Assembly: GCF_029867415.1 (NCBI RefSeq)
Contig: NC_081183.1
Location: forward strand, 194,463,563-194,527,562
From: Vicia villosa
Taxonomy: Eukaryota; Streptophyta; Magnoliopsida; Fabales; Fabaceae
Length of the DNA: 64,000 bases
Direction of reading: 5' to 3'
Each line of letters begins with the position of its first letter. Within the stretch, counting starts at the first letter, position 1. The position numbers were made by a program, and so were the translations under genes. Positions 1-12,009 of this stretch are shown one piece after another. The notes beneath the pieces were generated by a model, which was not told where the DNA came from, searched no databases, and worked only from the letters and a program-made list of their open reading frames with translations.

Positions 1-341
1 TAACTTTATGAGAAGAAAAATCTGGAACTTCTGTGCTGTTGTTTTTTGTACCCTATTTCAAATTGATTTTTTTTCTTTCTTTTTCTGTACGTCTGAAATG
101 AATCCAAACACTACCTCCTATCTGGTAATTACATCTAGTGCTATTTAAAGTGAGAGGTTGATAAGACAGGAATGTGAACCCTTTTTTTTTGGGGTGGAGA
201 TGGGGTTTGCGTCTCAAACAGGAACTTAATCTCATCCACGCTTTCTTTACCTTCATGGTGGATCTTTTTTTTTATGGAACTGACTACCCTGCCTTTATAT
301 ACTACTAGTGGGATGTCCTTATGCTTCTATTTCCATTTCAG

Positions 342-3300
342 GAAATATGCTGGCTTTCATGGTTGGTTCAAAGCAAGCTTTTGAGGTGTCTTTAGCAGAT
401 GTCTCTCAGACAAACCTTCAAGGAAAAAATGATGTGATATTGGAGTTTCATGTGGATGACACAACTGGAGCAAACGAGGTATATCTATAAATTCTTGTGA
501 GTTTTGAAGAATTTCTTACTGTTTAGAATAACTTGCAGCTGATTAAAAGTAAACTTACCTCGTCCGAATTTGGGCATGAATATTATTACAGGCTGTAGTT
601 AGTAGGGTTTTTTGCAAGTGCTTTGTTTTGGTCTAATATTTTTGTTGTTGCGATCTCAGAAAGATTCTTTGATGGAGATGAGTTTCCACATACCAAGTTC
701 CAACACCCAGTTTGTTGGTGATGAAAATCGCCCTTCTGCTCAGGTGAGTTTGTTTGTGACTTTAATAAATATCATGTTATAACAAATTATAAGTAACACT
801 GACATTTGAAAAATCATTTTGGTACAAGGTTTTCCGTGATAAAATAATGTCTATGGCTGATGTTGGTGCTGGAGGAGAAGACGCTGTTGTTACATTTGAT
901 GGTATTGCAATCCTTACACCAAGGTATATCTTTAAGTGCACTTCATGTATCATTCAACTATTTGAACTTATCATATCTTGCACGCTTATGCTGCATTACG
1001 TCATTTCAAGAAAAACATTAATATATAATAATAGAAATTTGCTTTATTTTTCAGAGGACGATACAGTGTTGAGTTACACCTGTCATTCTTACGACTTCAA
1101 GGACAGGCTAACGATTTCAAAATCCAGTACAGCAGTGTGGTTCGCTTATTTTTACTTCCTAAGGTTTATCTCCTAATCCTTGCTTTTATATCAGCAATAT
1201 TTGTTTTTGATATAAGCCACACATGTCTAAATATTGATGCTTTCCTCTGGACTTGTTAAGTACGCTGACATCTTCTCATGTTTTTTGGCTGTATGTATGT
1301 ATTCAAAGTCTAATCAGCCGCATACCTTTGTCATTATTAGTCTTGACCCCCCTATTCGGAAGGGACAAACTTTGTACCCTCACATTGTGATGCAGGTAAT
1401 TTATTTTACTTTGTTGGTTTGTGGTTTACCAATTTAGTGGATACATGTATTACTTGCTTCTGAACTCAACACTGTTTGCTCCTTTCTGTATAGTTTGAAA
1501 CTGATACTGTGGTCGATAGTGAATTGGCGATAAGTGAAGATCTTTATAACTCAAAATACAAAGACAAGTTGGAGCTGTCTTACAAGGTATTGACTAAACT
1601 ATTGATAATTGGTTTATTGATATACAGCCCGTGGTACTGCTCCTCGGGAGCTACTTGGGAAATGAAAAAGAGCATATTTTAATTGATTGGGTTGGTATGA
1701 GAATTTGGTAACTCTGGGTCATTCAATCATTTGATACAATATTTGATATGTTCAATTCATAATTCAATAATCAGGGGCTTATCCATGAAGTGTTCACCAC
1801 AGTATTACGTGGTTTGTCTGGGGGCAAAGTTACTAAGCCTGGAAAATTTAGGAGTTGTCAAGACGGTTATGCAGTGAAATCATCTTTGAAAGCTGAAGAT
1901 GGAATTCTGTATCCCCTCGAGAAGAGCTTCTTCTTTCTACCTAAACCTCCCACTCTTATTCTTCATGAAGAGGTAAAATCCAGTTGTAATTACTGATAAC
2001 CAGATATCCGTTACTGGTTGATGTGCATATGATACTTACAAATTAGAGATTTTTATGGTTTCATTATTTCGTACTAGATTGACTATGTGGAATTTGAGAG
2101 ACATGCTGCTGGTGGTTCAAACATGCATTATTTTGACCTTCTTATCAGACTAAAATCTGAGCAAGAGCATCTCTTCCGTAATATTCAGAGAAATGAGTAC
2201 CACAATTTGTATGAATTTATCAGGTAAATATCAGCTCACTGCCAAAATTTATTACAACTAGTTGTTACACAAGTGATTCACTTTTGGTCTGCACATGCAG
2301 TTCAAAGGGCTTGAAAATTATGAATTTAGCTGATGCCCAACCAACTGTTACTGGTGTGGCTAAGGTTCTTGAGAATGATGACGATGATGCTGTTGATCCA
2401 CATCTTGAGCGCATCAGAAATGAAGCTGGTGGAGATGAAAGTGACGAGGAGGTGCCTAATCTGTTCTTAATATTGTTTTTATCCTCTTCTGTAGATCGAG
2501 TAACTTTTGGTATATTTGTGTTCTAATTTAAGTGATTGCAGTTGAACTTTCTCTTGTTAATCCATCTATGCCTTTCAGTTTGTTAGGATCTCTATACTGC
2601 TTACCGTTGTGGTTATGTGCATTGACTCTGTATTTTTATGCATGCCGTGTGTGTATGTCTTATGGGGGCTGCGCGTGTCAGGATTTCCCTCTAGAATTGG
2701 TTTGTTTTTATGTATGAATTAAGAATTGGTGTAAAATGTCTACAGGATTCAGATTTTGTTATCGACAAGGATGATGGAGGTTCTCCTACTGATGATTCTG
2801 GTGGAGATGACTCTGATGCTAGCCAAAGTGGTGGTGAGACAGAGGTAAGTTATTTGCTTTTATTATCACGTGATACCTCACTCCTACTCTTAGTCTTTGA
2901 CAATTGTTCTCCCTAACACCTTAATGGTGACTAATTTTCAGAAGCCTAGCAAGAAGGAACCAAAGAAGGACTTGTCTTCTTCGGCATCCACTTCTAAGAA
3001 GAAATCAAAAGATGCTGATGTTGATGGAGTAAAGAAGAAACAGAAGAAGAAAAAGGACCCAAATGCACCTAAAAGGGCACTGTCTGGTTTCATGTTCTTT
3101 TCTCAGATGGAAAGAGAGGTTCGTTTTATGTCGTACATATTGGTGATATGGTTTTGGATTTGGTTGTGCTGTGTGGGTTGTGGGATTCGATTTGATGTTC
3201 AAGTATGTTTCTATATCTTATTTTGCTCTACGATATTAAGAGGGTGATAGTCAAGTTTCTCTGGTTGGATTTGTAAAGAATACCTTCATAATGCCAAGCT

Positions 3301-3823
3301 ATAGATATTATGAAATCGTCTGACAAACCTGTAATTAATGGACAAGAGCCTCGGAAGGCCCTACACTAATATAACTGGGCTCATGCTCATGCTCTGAACT
3401 CAATATAGCCAAATATGGCATTTAGCCAAATTGTTTAAGCTCTATTGGATTTAAGAATTAACATAGATGTTCTTTTAATGACAGAATCTAAGGAAAACTA
3501 ATCCTGGAATTTCATTTACGGATGTGGGAAGAGTACTTGGAGAGAAATGGAAAAACCTGTCAGGTATAGCTGATTACCATTGATTTCATTTCATTGAAGT
3601 TTTCCATCTAGTTTCATTTATGTTCATGATCAAAGCCTATTATATTAATGTGTTTGTAACCATGTTTTCTGTTTCTTTGCATGTTCAATACACAGCGGAG
3701 GAGAAAGAACCTTACGAGGCAAAAGCCCAAGCGGATAAAAAGCGTTACCAGGATGAGCTTAGTGGTTACAAGAATCCTCAACCTATGAATATTGATTCCG
3801 GAAATGAATCTGACAGTGCCTAA
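342..3823 (+). CDS. SSRP1: FACT complex subunit SSRP1, 5'-truncated by the window edge, 13 exons
   Basis: Histone chaperone subunit that, with SPT16, loosens and rebuilds nucleosomes during transcription and replication in the nucleus. Exons by GT/AG borders and unbroken frame: 342-478, 660-743, 829-923, 1055-1163, 1309-1395, 1494-1586, 1775-1972, 2078-2223, 2301-2451, 2746-2844, 2942-3118, 3485-3563, 3696-3823. They give 526 residues plus one split codon. Plant SSRP1 is about 640 residues, so roughly 115 N-terminal residues lie upstream; bases 1-341 look like intron. In order one sees the SSRP1 structure-recognition and middle domains, an acidic stretch ([10 protein letters not shown], then a [11 protein letters not shown] region), a Lys-rich linker, and an HMG box starting [15 protein letters not shown] in exon 11 and ending near RYQDELSGY in exon 13. 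No stops or frameshifts; it looks functional. Family assignment is firm. Confidence 0.96.
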
Positions 3824-4543
3824 GGTTGCCTTAATATTGACAGCAATCCCTACTGCTTGACTGCAGTTTTTTAGTTACTGTCACCAACTAATATCAGTCA
3901 TGCTTTGTTGTATTTATAACCGGTGATGGCATCTCCTATTGTAATGTTAAAAATACAATTTTATAGCAAATCTGTTGTTGTGAGTGATGCTGCTGAGTGT
4001 TCTATGTCTCGGGGATTCCAACGGCTGTTTATGTGCTTAGTATAGTTATAGATCTGTATTAGTAATTTAGTGTCTGCTGATGTAACATTAGGGTCACCTT
4101 TCAGTCTCATGTCATGTCTGTCTTAGAGATAGTTGTGTGCATGAAGGTTTTGCACTCCCTTTCTTCACTATATTTAAGAGGAAGGTTTTAATGAAACATA
4201 TTTTCTATTAATATTGCAGGAAAATTGCTGTGAACATTATTAAATCTTATATGTAGTTTTTGTTCTAGAATATTGACAGAGAATCTTTTTCCATGACGGA
4301 AAACAAAGGAAGATGATTAAAATGTCAAGCAGTCAGCAATTTTCCTATATTATTGTCACATGGTTGGTTAGATGCCTTTTCTGCGAAAATTCTATGAAAT
4401 TCTTTGGGATCTTTTAAGAACTCCATTTTAACTCTTTTTGAAAGAATTATGCCGGTTGGAAGCATCCTTTTGGAGCTAAAGAATTCCTATTTGATCCATA
4501 GATCCTCTTGATAATACTTTATATTGGGAAATGCTAACTAGTA
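3824..4543 (+). other. SSRP1 3' UTR and intergenic spacer
   Basis: AT-rich, without a credible reading frame. The first 150 bases or so are the likely SSRP1 3' UTR; an A-rich tract near 3950-3965 could serve as a polyadenylation signal. The exact cleavage site cannot be seen. Confidence 0.6.
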
Positions 4544-4551
4544 CTCTTGAG

Positions 4552-5122
4552 TAGACATGGCAATAAAATCCAGAGCCATGGGTACCCACCCGAACCCGCC
4601 CCGAAGTTGACGGGGAAAACCCGCTTTGACTGGGTTTGGGTTCGGGTTTGGGTTTTTTCCGATTAGAAGACATGAAGATCGGTCGGGTAATGGGGACACT
4701 AGTACCCACCCCGAACCCGTCCCCGAACCCGCCCCGTTTATTTCAATATGTACATTATTATTTATATTTCATAATTTATATTATTAAATATGTGACTAAT
4801 GTTTTAATAATTTGATTTGTATTTATTATTTTAAATATTTAAAATATATTATGAAATTTTTTGAGATTGTTTTATTTTGTTATTATAATGTAATTTGATT
4901 TTTCAAAATGTAAATATTTTTATTGAAAAATTTGATTTTACGAAATACATGGTGGCGGGGCGGGGATACCCGAACCCAACCCGAACCCGTTAAGGACGAG
5001 TTTGGGTTTTAATTCCCCATCCCCGTTTGGGTTTGGGGCGGATAACGGGGATTGATTGGGGATTCGGGTTTGGGTTTGGGGGAGGTAAAAACCGTCCCCG
5101 ACCCGCCCCGTTGCCATGCCTA
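4552..5122. mobile_element. hAT-type MITE with GC-rich ends
   Basis: A 571-bp non-coding element. It begins TAGACATGGCAA and ends TTGCCATGCCTA, near-perfect terminal inverted repeats, with CCCGAACCCGCCCC-type GC-rich subterminal repeats at both ends and an AT-rich core. The flanks CTCTTGAG (4544-4551) and CTTTTGAG (5123-5130) form an 8-bp target-site duplication with one mismatch, diagnostic of the hAT superfamily. It has no transposase. Two relatives lie at 52252-52804 and 62602-63094. Confidence 0.85.
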
Positions 5123-5401
5123 CTTTTGAGGCACTTTTTAAGTGATTAAAGTAATAAATTTTTTAAAAAATGTGTGCATTCAATGCATTAAAAATGCATT
5201 GGAAATTGAAATCATGATTTTTATAAAGAATATTTTCTTTATTTAGTATGCTTAAAGAGTGTCTTGAGGGCACTCGTTAGCAAGACCCTTTTATAATTTA
5301 ATGTGACAGGTCACATCTTAAACAATTTGAATGTTTTGATGTGATTTTAAAAGTTGACCCTTAATAAAAACCTAAATTGACCCTTATCAGACGTCATAGG
5401 C

Positions 5402-7066
5402 ATGCTTGGAAAACAATTCAACAGACTTATTAAAAAAGTTAATCAGAAGTCCAGACCCAATGTCAAGAACACTTCCAATGACATCAGTCAGACCTATGAC
5501 TCAAGCAAAAGATTCAAGGCTGAGGAGAAGCCCTATCTAGGGAAAGAGGTTCAGTGTCATGGATGTGAAGGATTCAGACACATTAGAGTTGAATGTCCTA
5601 CCTATCACAAGGAGCAAAAGAAATGACTCACTGTTACTTGGTCTGACGAAGACTCAGATTCAGAAGAAGAAACTGCAAGACATGTCACAGTTTCAACAAG
5701 AATCTATGAATCTGATTCCAGTGATGATGACCTAACCTTTGATGAACTAGCTACCTCGTACAAGAAGTTGTGTAGGGAGAATGCTGAAGTCTGCAAACAA
5801 GTGGAGAAGCAAGAGATAATCATAAGAGAGCTAGAAATTGAGAAGAACAAACATCTTGCAACCATAGACTCCCTCAGTAGTGAAGTAAGCATGTTGAACC
5901 ACAAACTTGATCAAATGACCAAGTCATTCAAAATGCTGAACAGTGTATCTGATTCTCTAGAAGAAACTCTGGAATCTGGACAAAGAACAGGAGACATGTC
6001 TGGAGTGGGATTTGTGGCTAAAGAGGAATTAATCTTTGGACTCAGGAGGACAGAACCCAAGACCTGTGTGACTAACTAGATGTCAATCCAAATGTCACAA
6101 CATCAAGGAAACATAAGAAGGAGGCACTCAAAGAAAAGGTTCCAGAAATGGAGGTGTTATCACTGTGGAAGGTTTGGTCACATAAAGTCGTTCTGTTTCA
6201 GACTTTTTGGATACCTAGACCAAACTCAACAAGTCAAACTTGATCATGATATTGGTAACAGGAAGCAATCAGGGATAGCTAAGAATGTTGCTCTAATAGC
6301 ACACACCACTCTAAGGACGCCCACCAAAGAAGATTGGTACCTTGACAATGGCTGTTCAAACCATATGACTGGAAGCAAGAACTCACTAGTAAACCTCAAA
6401 CCGGAGGGATCCAACTATGTGACTCTTGGTGATGGAGATGTAAGAGAAATCAAAGGTGTTGGCAGGATAGAAGGTCAGGGTATTCCTAACCTACATAATG
6501 TTTTACTTGTACAAGGACTGGCCACAAACCTTATAAGCATCAGCCAACTGTGTGATGAAGGAATGTATGTCAGATTCACTAAAGAAGAGTGCATTGTTAC
6601 CAACAAAGAAAATGAAGAAGTCATGAAAGGAGTCAGATCTGAAAATAACTGTTATCTATGGGAGCCAAAAAATTCCAAGTCTCTAACTACTTATCCCATG
6701 AACAAAAGGAAAAATGAAGAAAAAGATCAAGAAAGAACCATCAAATCGGAAGATCCTATTCCCAGAACAAGAATTCTGATAGAAGAAACAGATGAGTCTG
6801 ATGATGAGATCTACATTGAAGAACTCACCAGCGAAGAACTAGCTACTAGATACTCTGAGATGTGTGTTCTAAATGGAGAATTGAGCAAGAGATTGACGAT
6901 GTATGAAAATGCTTATGCACTGTTACAAGAAGAAAGAGTAAAACTCATGATGAACATTGTTGATCTAGAAGGAGGAATACAAGACAAAGAAGGGGAAAAA
7001 AGGCAAAACAAGAGGCTCAACACACTCCTATCTCAGCCAAAAGGTGCTATCAATGTGGTAAGTTAG
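5402..7066 (+). pseudogene. SIRE-type gag-protease fragment with nonsense codons
   Basis: One frame runs through two in-frame stops (5624-5626 and 6077-6079). Visible in order: a zinc knuckle CHGCEGFRHIRVECP; an acidic region and coiled coil (about 5650-5960); a second knuckle CYHCGRFGHIKSFC (about 6154-6198); and the Copia protease site WYLDNGCSNHMTG (about 6336-6374), where the family normally has DSG, so the catalytic-motif Ser is Asn. The protease matches down to about CYLWEPKN (6668) and then gives way to an unrelated acidic coiled-coil stretch instead of integrase. Nonfunctional as a complete polyprotein. Confidence 0.8.
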
Positions 7067-7401
7067 GTCACCTGAGGTTCTCTTGCCCCGACACTCAAGA
7101 ATCTTCCAATAGAAGTACACCTCAACAGGAAAACCTGACTAAAGAGAAGCCATCGCTACAAAAGTCGTGGGTGAAAGCTAATCACTCAAGCAATCTCATA
7201 CCTGAAGAGAAGGCTGTAAAGAAAGCAGGAAACTCCAGAAAAAGGAAATCCAGCCGAAACAAACATCACAAAAAGGATGGGGATTTCTCAGTTACAAACA
7301 AGAACAAATCAGTCATGAAGGATATTGTAGAAGGAAGTGAGTTGACTCACTCAGCATATCAAGTCAATGTCAACACAGATGTCAACATAAAAATTTGCTG
7401 A
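7042..7401 (+). pseudogene. Second gag-like fragment with a CCHC knuckle
   Basis: Frame-shifted relative to the preceding frame, which ends at 7066. It starts with CYQCGKLGHLRFSCP, a C-x2-C-x4-H-x4-C zinc knuckle, followed by a Lys-rich low-complexity tail to a stop at 7399-7401. Together with the acidic coiled coil just before it, this resembles another gag-like module placed where pol should be. Not recognised as a specific gene. Confidence 0.55.
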
Positions 7402-8233
7402 GAGCTCAATTATGCAAATTGAGACAAACAAAGCATCCGAGATTGATGAATGTTCTGCAGTAAATATTCAAAGAATCATTCAAAGGAAAATCACTGCTCC
7501 AAACACTGTCCCAAGGAAGGTATCCATCAACTGTCAGGATCCCCTGAGAAAGAAGACACTAGAGATAGACCAAGTCTCAAGATTCTAGATGGAAAGAGCA
7601 CTAGACTCACAGCCACACTTGGAAGATCAAGAAAGCAAGAAGAGCAAGATTCTTGTAATCACAACTGAAGATGCTAAGCTGATGACAGGTATGACTTCTA
7701 CAAATCTGTTGAACTGGTTTAAATCAAACTGGACACACCTTGGTGTATCTCACCAGAATATAGAGTGGAATGTCGTAACTATGCCTTACTACATCAAAAA
7801 CAAGGTGGAGGACGAATGGAACCTCGAGCAAAAGTCAACTACTGATCTAGATATTGCCAACAAGCTAGATATCCAGGAGGACTCTCAGCTGACATCCCAC
7901 CACAATAGCCCTAGTGTGATCACATAGTGCAATTTTCCCTTAGAAACAGGTTTAGAGCTAACTCACAATGTTGAGATGCCTCAACAATCTCGGTTCATCT
8001 CTCTTGAAACAATACATTGTCCACACACTCATACAAAAGGGACTAACCCTGTAGGAACCCTGAATGATGCAAGTATGCGAATGGTACATATGATGCATAT
8101 TAAAGATGATCCTAACAAGAGTGACGAGAATGCTTCTAACAAAATCAATGACATCTTCACAGAAACTCTTGATGCTACACAGTTTGAGAACTTGCGAAGC
8201 AAGTTGGGACTCTGCATCCTTGAAGAATCATAG
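7402..8233 (+). pseudogene. Unrecognised retroelement sequence ending in Copia RNase H tail
   Basis: Broken frames. The stretch at about 7589-7927 (around WFKSNWTHLGVSHQNIEW) is not recognised. At about 8145-8233 the residues DIFTETLDATQFENLRSKLG match the conserved C-terminus of Copia RNase H, normally DIFTK-L-D-x-QFE-LR-KLG, marking the true end of pol. This anchors the fragment to the same element as the downstream PPT and LTR. Confidence 0.6.
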
Positions 8234-8582
8234 AGTCAACAAAAAAAACCAGGTGAAGAAGACACTTCTGTTGGTTTTGGCAACATTTGTGGCCAAACAG
8301 GGGGAGAAGTAATTTATGTCACCCCAGAACAACAAGAATGGTGGTTGTGTGTGATCAACAATACTAATTTTCTTATCTTTGTGTTGATCTGTTTGTGCTT
8401 GTGCTACTCTTGTGGCTGTCTGTCTGGTTTTGTTTAAGCACCGTGTGCATACTGGTGATGTATGCTGTCTGCTTTGTATTAGCTTGTGTTATTGTGTTTT
8501 GGTTATCTTGTGCTCGCTGCAAGTTTTTCTCTGGTATGGTGTGACAGGTTGTTTTAGCCAAAAATTTGCCAAAGGGGGAGAT

Positions 8583-9491
8583 TGAAGGTGTTTTCATGTT
8601 GGCTGCATTATTGGTAAAACATACCTGGTTGATATTGTATATGCAGGTTGCATATATGTGTGAAGCTAATACAGGTTTTGTAGTGAATGTCATGATCGAT
8701 GTCATGACATCCGTTTGTGACAGTAGGTGCTGTTATTGTTTATTAATTGTGTTTCCTGATTTATTCTTTTTATCAGTTTAGGAAACTTTTTATTGAATGC
8801 TGCATATTTCGTCCAGAAGATCCTACTGACATCACATTGTGTAACAGACAGTTGGCGTGTGAATTAGGTTAACTTTGTTAACCCTAATGTGTTTCTTAAC
8901 AAGCCCAAGGCCCAAGACTGCATATAAAAATGACTGCAATCCTAATTTGGAACGCAGACAGAAGATTGTGTATTGTGAAGAACGGCTGTTATGTAACTGT
9001 CTCGTGTGATCCAAGCAATTGTCCTTGATGATTGCGTTGGAATTAGTTTGTGTTTTTGTAATGTCACTCTAAGCTTTTAAGCACGAGTGTGTGTCTCTTG
9101 ATTGAAGCTTTTAAGCAGATCAAGGTGTGTTTTTTGAAGAGTGTCTTCTATCTGTAATTGTTTATTGGTTATGTGTAATCACTGCTGTGATTGAGGGGGA
9201 GTGGAATGGAGATATTCCATATCTAGGAAGAACCTAGGTAGAAGGGTCATTGGGTAGTGATTAAGTGAGAAGTTGTAAACGGGGGAGTTTAGTTTTGAAT
9301 TGATACTACTGATAGTGGACTTCATCCCTGGCTTGGTAGCCCCCAGAGTAGGCTATTTAAACCGAAATGGGTAAACAATTGTGTGTGTTCTTTATTGTTT
9401 TTATGCTGTTTTGGTATTACTGTCTGTGCTGCATAATTGTGGATGTCATAACATCCAGGTTGACATCAAGCGTGTGTTACTAGAATTTTCA
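8583..9491 (+). repeat. 3' LTR of the SIRE-like element, preceded by polypurine tract
   Basis: A polypurine tract AAAGGGGGAGAT (8571-8582) immediately precedes TGAAGGTG. The LTR contains a TATA-like ATATAAAAAT near 8924-8933 and a run ending AGAATTTTCA, typical of SIRE LTR ends, giving about 909 bp. The right border is placed by similarity to that ending and by the start of opposite-strand gag. Confidence 0.7.
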
Positions 9492-10230
9492 CACAGTTTT
9501 TATTTTTAGATTTCAAAGCAATAAACTTACCTTTCTTTTGAGGCTCATTTGCATCTAGCTCAATCTCATGACTCCAAAAGGCACTTATCAGCTCCTCAAG
9601 AGATACTTCATTCAGATTCTTAGCAATCTTGAATGCTGTAACCATTGGTCCCCATCTTCTGGGAAGACTTCTTATTATCTTTTTGACATGATCAGCCTTT
9701 GTGTATCCCTTGTTAAGAACTCTTAATCCAACAGTTAGAGTTTGGAATCTGGAGAACATTGCTTCAATGTTTTCATCATCTTCTATTCTGAACGCTTCGT
9801 ACTTTTGGATTAGAGCTAAAGCTTTTGTCTCCTTGACTTGAGCATTTCCTTCATGAGTCATCTTCAGAGATTCAAAGATGTCATGAGCAGTTTCTCTGTT
9901 TGTGATCTTCTCATACTCAACATGTGAGATAACATTTAACAATATAGTTCTTGATTTGTGATGATTCTTGAATTCTTTCTTTTGGTCATCACTCATAACT
10001 TGTCTTGTAATCTTGACTCCACGAGCATTTACAGGATGTGTGTAACCATCCAACACCAAATCCCATAAGTCACCATCTTGACAAAGAAAGTAACTTTCAA
10101 GTCTATCCTTCCAATACTCAAAGTTTTCACCATCAAAGACTGGTGGTCTATTGTAACCATTGAAGCTACTGCTTCCATTGTTACCATTGTTGTTTTGATC
10201 AAGAGGATTTGAAGTAGTTGTTTCAACCAT
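9492..10230 (-). pseudogene. SIRE-type Copia gag N-terminal part (UBN2-like), truncated
   Basis: Open from ATG at 10230 for about 246 residues. It starts MVETTTSNPLDQNNN and carries the gag signature PPVFDGENFEYWKDRLESYF, then the UBN2-like core ending LEELISAFWSHEIELDANEP. It is cut before the zinc knuckles by the junction with the LTR at 9491, so its last residues in the open frame are read from the neighbouring LTR. Intact but incomplete; belongs with the LTR and PBS to its right. Confidence 0.85.
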
Positions 10231-10288
10231 TTTGTGTTTTCTCCCTGAATCTTTTCTCTAACACGGTTAAGTATTTGCACCTAGAACC

Positions 10289-10303
10289 GGCGCTCTGATG
10301 CCA
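10289..10303 (-). other. Primer-binding site, initiator-Met tRNA type
   Basis: On the minus strand the sequence TGGCATCAGAGC follows the LTR end after two bases. It matches the common plant PBS TGGTATCAGAGC, complementary to initiator tRNA-Met, with one change. Confidence 0.8.
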
Positions 10304-10305
10304 AT

Positions 10306-11396
10306 TGAAGGAGTGAAAAGCACTTAGAAAGGGGGGGGGATTGAATAAGGGTTCTTTCTCAAAAAAAGGTAGATAAAAATAAATAACACAATTATTTTTA
10401 TCCTGGTTCGTTGTTAACTAAACTACTCCAGTCCACCCCTGACAAGGTGATTTACCTCAACTGAGGATTTAATCCACTAATCAAACTGGTTACAATGGTT
10501 CTCCACTTAGAAACTCTCTAAGTCTTCTAGAGTATCCTGATCACAACTTGATCACTCTAGGAAATCCTTTTACAATCAATGTAAAATAAATATTACAAGA
10601 GATTCAAATGCTTCTAAAAAAGCTATAATCACAAAATAGTTTTTCTCTTAAGTTTAAGATCTAACTCTCACTAAGATATTACAAAGTTGTGAGGTTGAAG
10701 ATGAAGTTCTTCTTTTCTTTTGTTTGATTTCAATTTGACAGCGTTTTGGTTCTTTTGCGCAAGAGTTCGTTGCTGCTTCTGAATCATAACTTCTATTTAT
10801 AGGCGCTGAAGGAAATGTGACCGTTGGGAGTATTTAATGCTTTGCGTGAATAGTACACTGCTGCATTTAATATTTCACACTTTTGTCAACTACCTCAAGC
10901 CATGCTTTCACTGCTTTTACTGACTTTGGCGTTTGTAGCTTCTAACGCTCCTTTTGTCAGTCAGAGATTTGACGTTATAGCCTTTTCATCTTGCACTTGC
11001 TCCTGGACTCAGAATATGTAGAATAGACGTTTGAATATCAGAGTCTTCAGCTTTGGTGCAGATGCAACTTCTGTCTTCAGACTTCAGAAGTGCTTTGAGT
11101 GTGATACCATCAGAACTTCAGAGCTTTCCTTCTGACTGCCATCTTCTGATGCTTTCCAGTTCATGTTCTAATTTTGCAGGACCATCTTCTGATGTCTTGT
11201 CAGACCATGTTCTGATGAAGCACTCCAGAACTTCTGGGTCAGAGCCTCTGAGCGCTGATTTTGTGCATACTCTTTTATACTTTTCCTGAAATGGAAAACG
11301 TGAATAATTAGAGTACCACATTCTCTTATACAAAATTTATTTATAATGTTATCATCAAAACTAAGAATATTGATCAGAACATTTCTTGTTCTAACA
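10306..11396 (-). repeat. 5' LTR (1091 bp) of minus-strand SIRE-like Copia element
   Basis: On the minus strand the LTR starts TGTTAGAACAAGAAATG (ending at 11396) and ends CTCCTTCA (10306), followed by the PBS and gag. A TATAAATAG core-promoter motif sits near 10795. The rest of the element is missing, cut at the abutting opposite element. Confidence 0.85.
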
Positions 11397-12009
11397 TATA
11401 ATATACTATTAGAATATAACTTTTAATATATAATTAAATTATAATATAATTTTTAATATATAATTAAAATAGAAGGAGCCCATGTACTTAATACTAAACG
11501 TTATTAATATATTATTTTTAATATAATATAATTTTTAATATATAATTTTATTTTTTAAATTAATTGAAAAGACAATGTATCTGACCTACATATTATGAGG
11601 TGTGCTATATATACACCCAATTCATTTACACTGTATATACACCGTAGCCTTTTTCAACCCATTTTATTGTGGCACAGAAATCAATGCTGGAGAATAATTA
11701 TTAAAAAAATAGAAAGACAGGTCTAACCGTATACACATACGGTGTAGTGTAACCTTTTTATGTAAGCCTAGCATTTCTCATATATTATCTATATATTATC
11801 TGAGTATATTAGTAACTAAATGTATTTAAAAATAATTTATTTTCTTACAAATAGAATAGAAGGAGTATATATAATTAAATAAATCCTATTGAAAGGTTGG
11901 AAACTTGTCTCAATTATTGATAGATTATATTAATATAACAGAGAAAAAATATACTACCTGTCCTTTTATATTCTTCTTCTTGTTGAGTTTGTGTTTCAAT
12001 CTCATAGTT
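11397..12009. other. AT-rich spacer with a possible small inverted-repeat element
   Basis: No gene. Between about 11599 and 11780 two imperfect arms (around TACACCGTA and TACGGTGTAG) face each other, suggesting a degraded MITE; no clear target-site duplication was found. Confidence 0.35.

Larger units (their letters stand above)
5402..9491 (+). mobile_element. SIRE-like Copia retrotransposon derivative, 5'-truncated, with 3' LTR
   Basis: Reading left to right: the end of gag with zinc knuckles, an aspartic protease, a region lacking integrase and reverse transcriptase, the last residues of RNase H, a polypurine tract and a 3' LTR. The 5' LTR and start of gag are missing. Most of pol is absent and replaced by about 1.4 kb with another CCHC motif, so this is a non-autonomous or heavily rearranged copy. 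Its LTR end abuts the gag of an oppositely oriented Copia element at 9491/9492. Confidence 0.8.
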
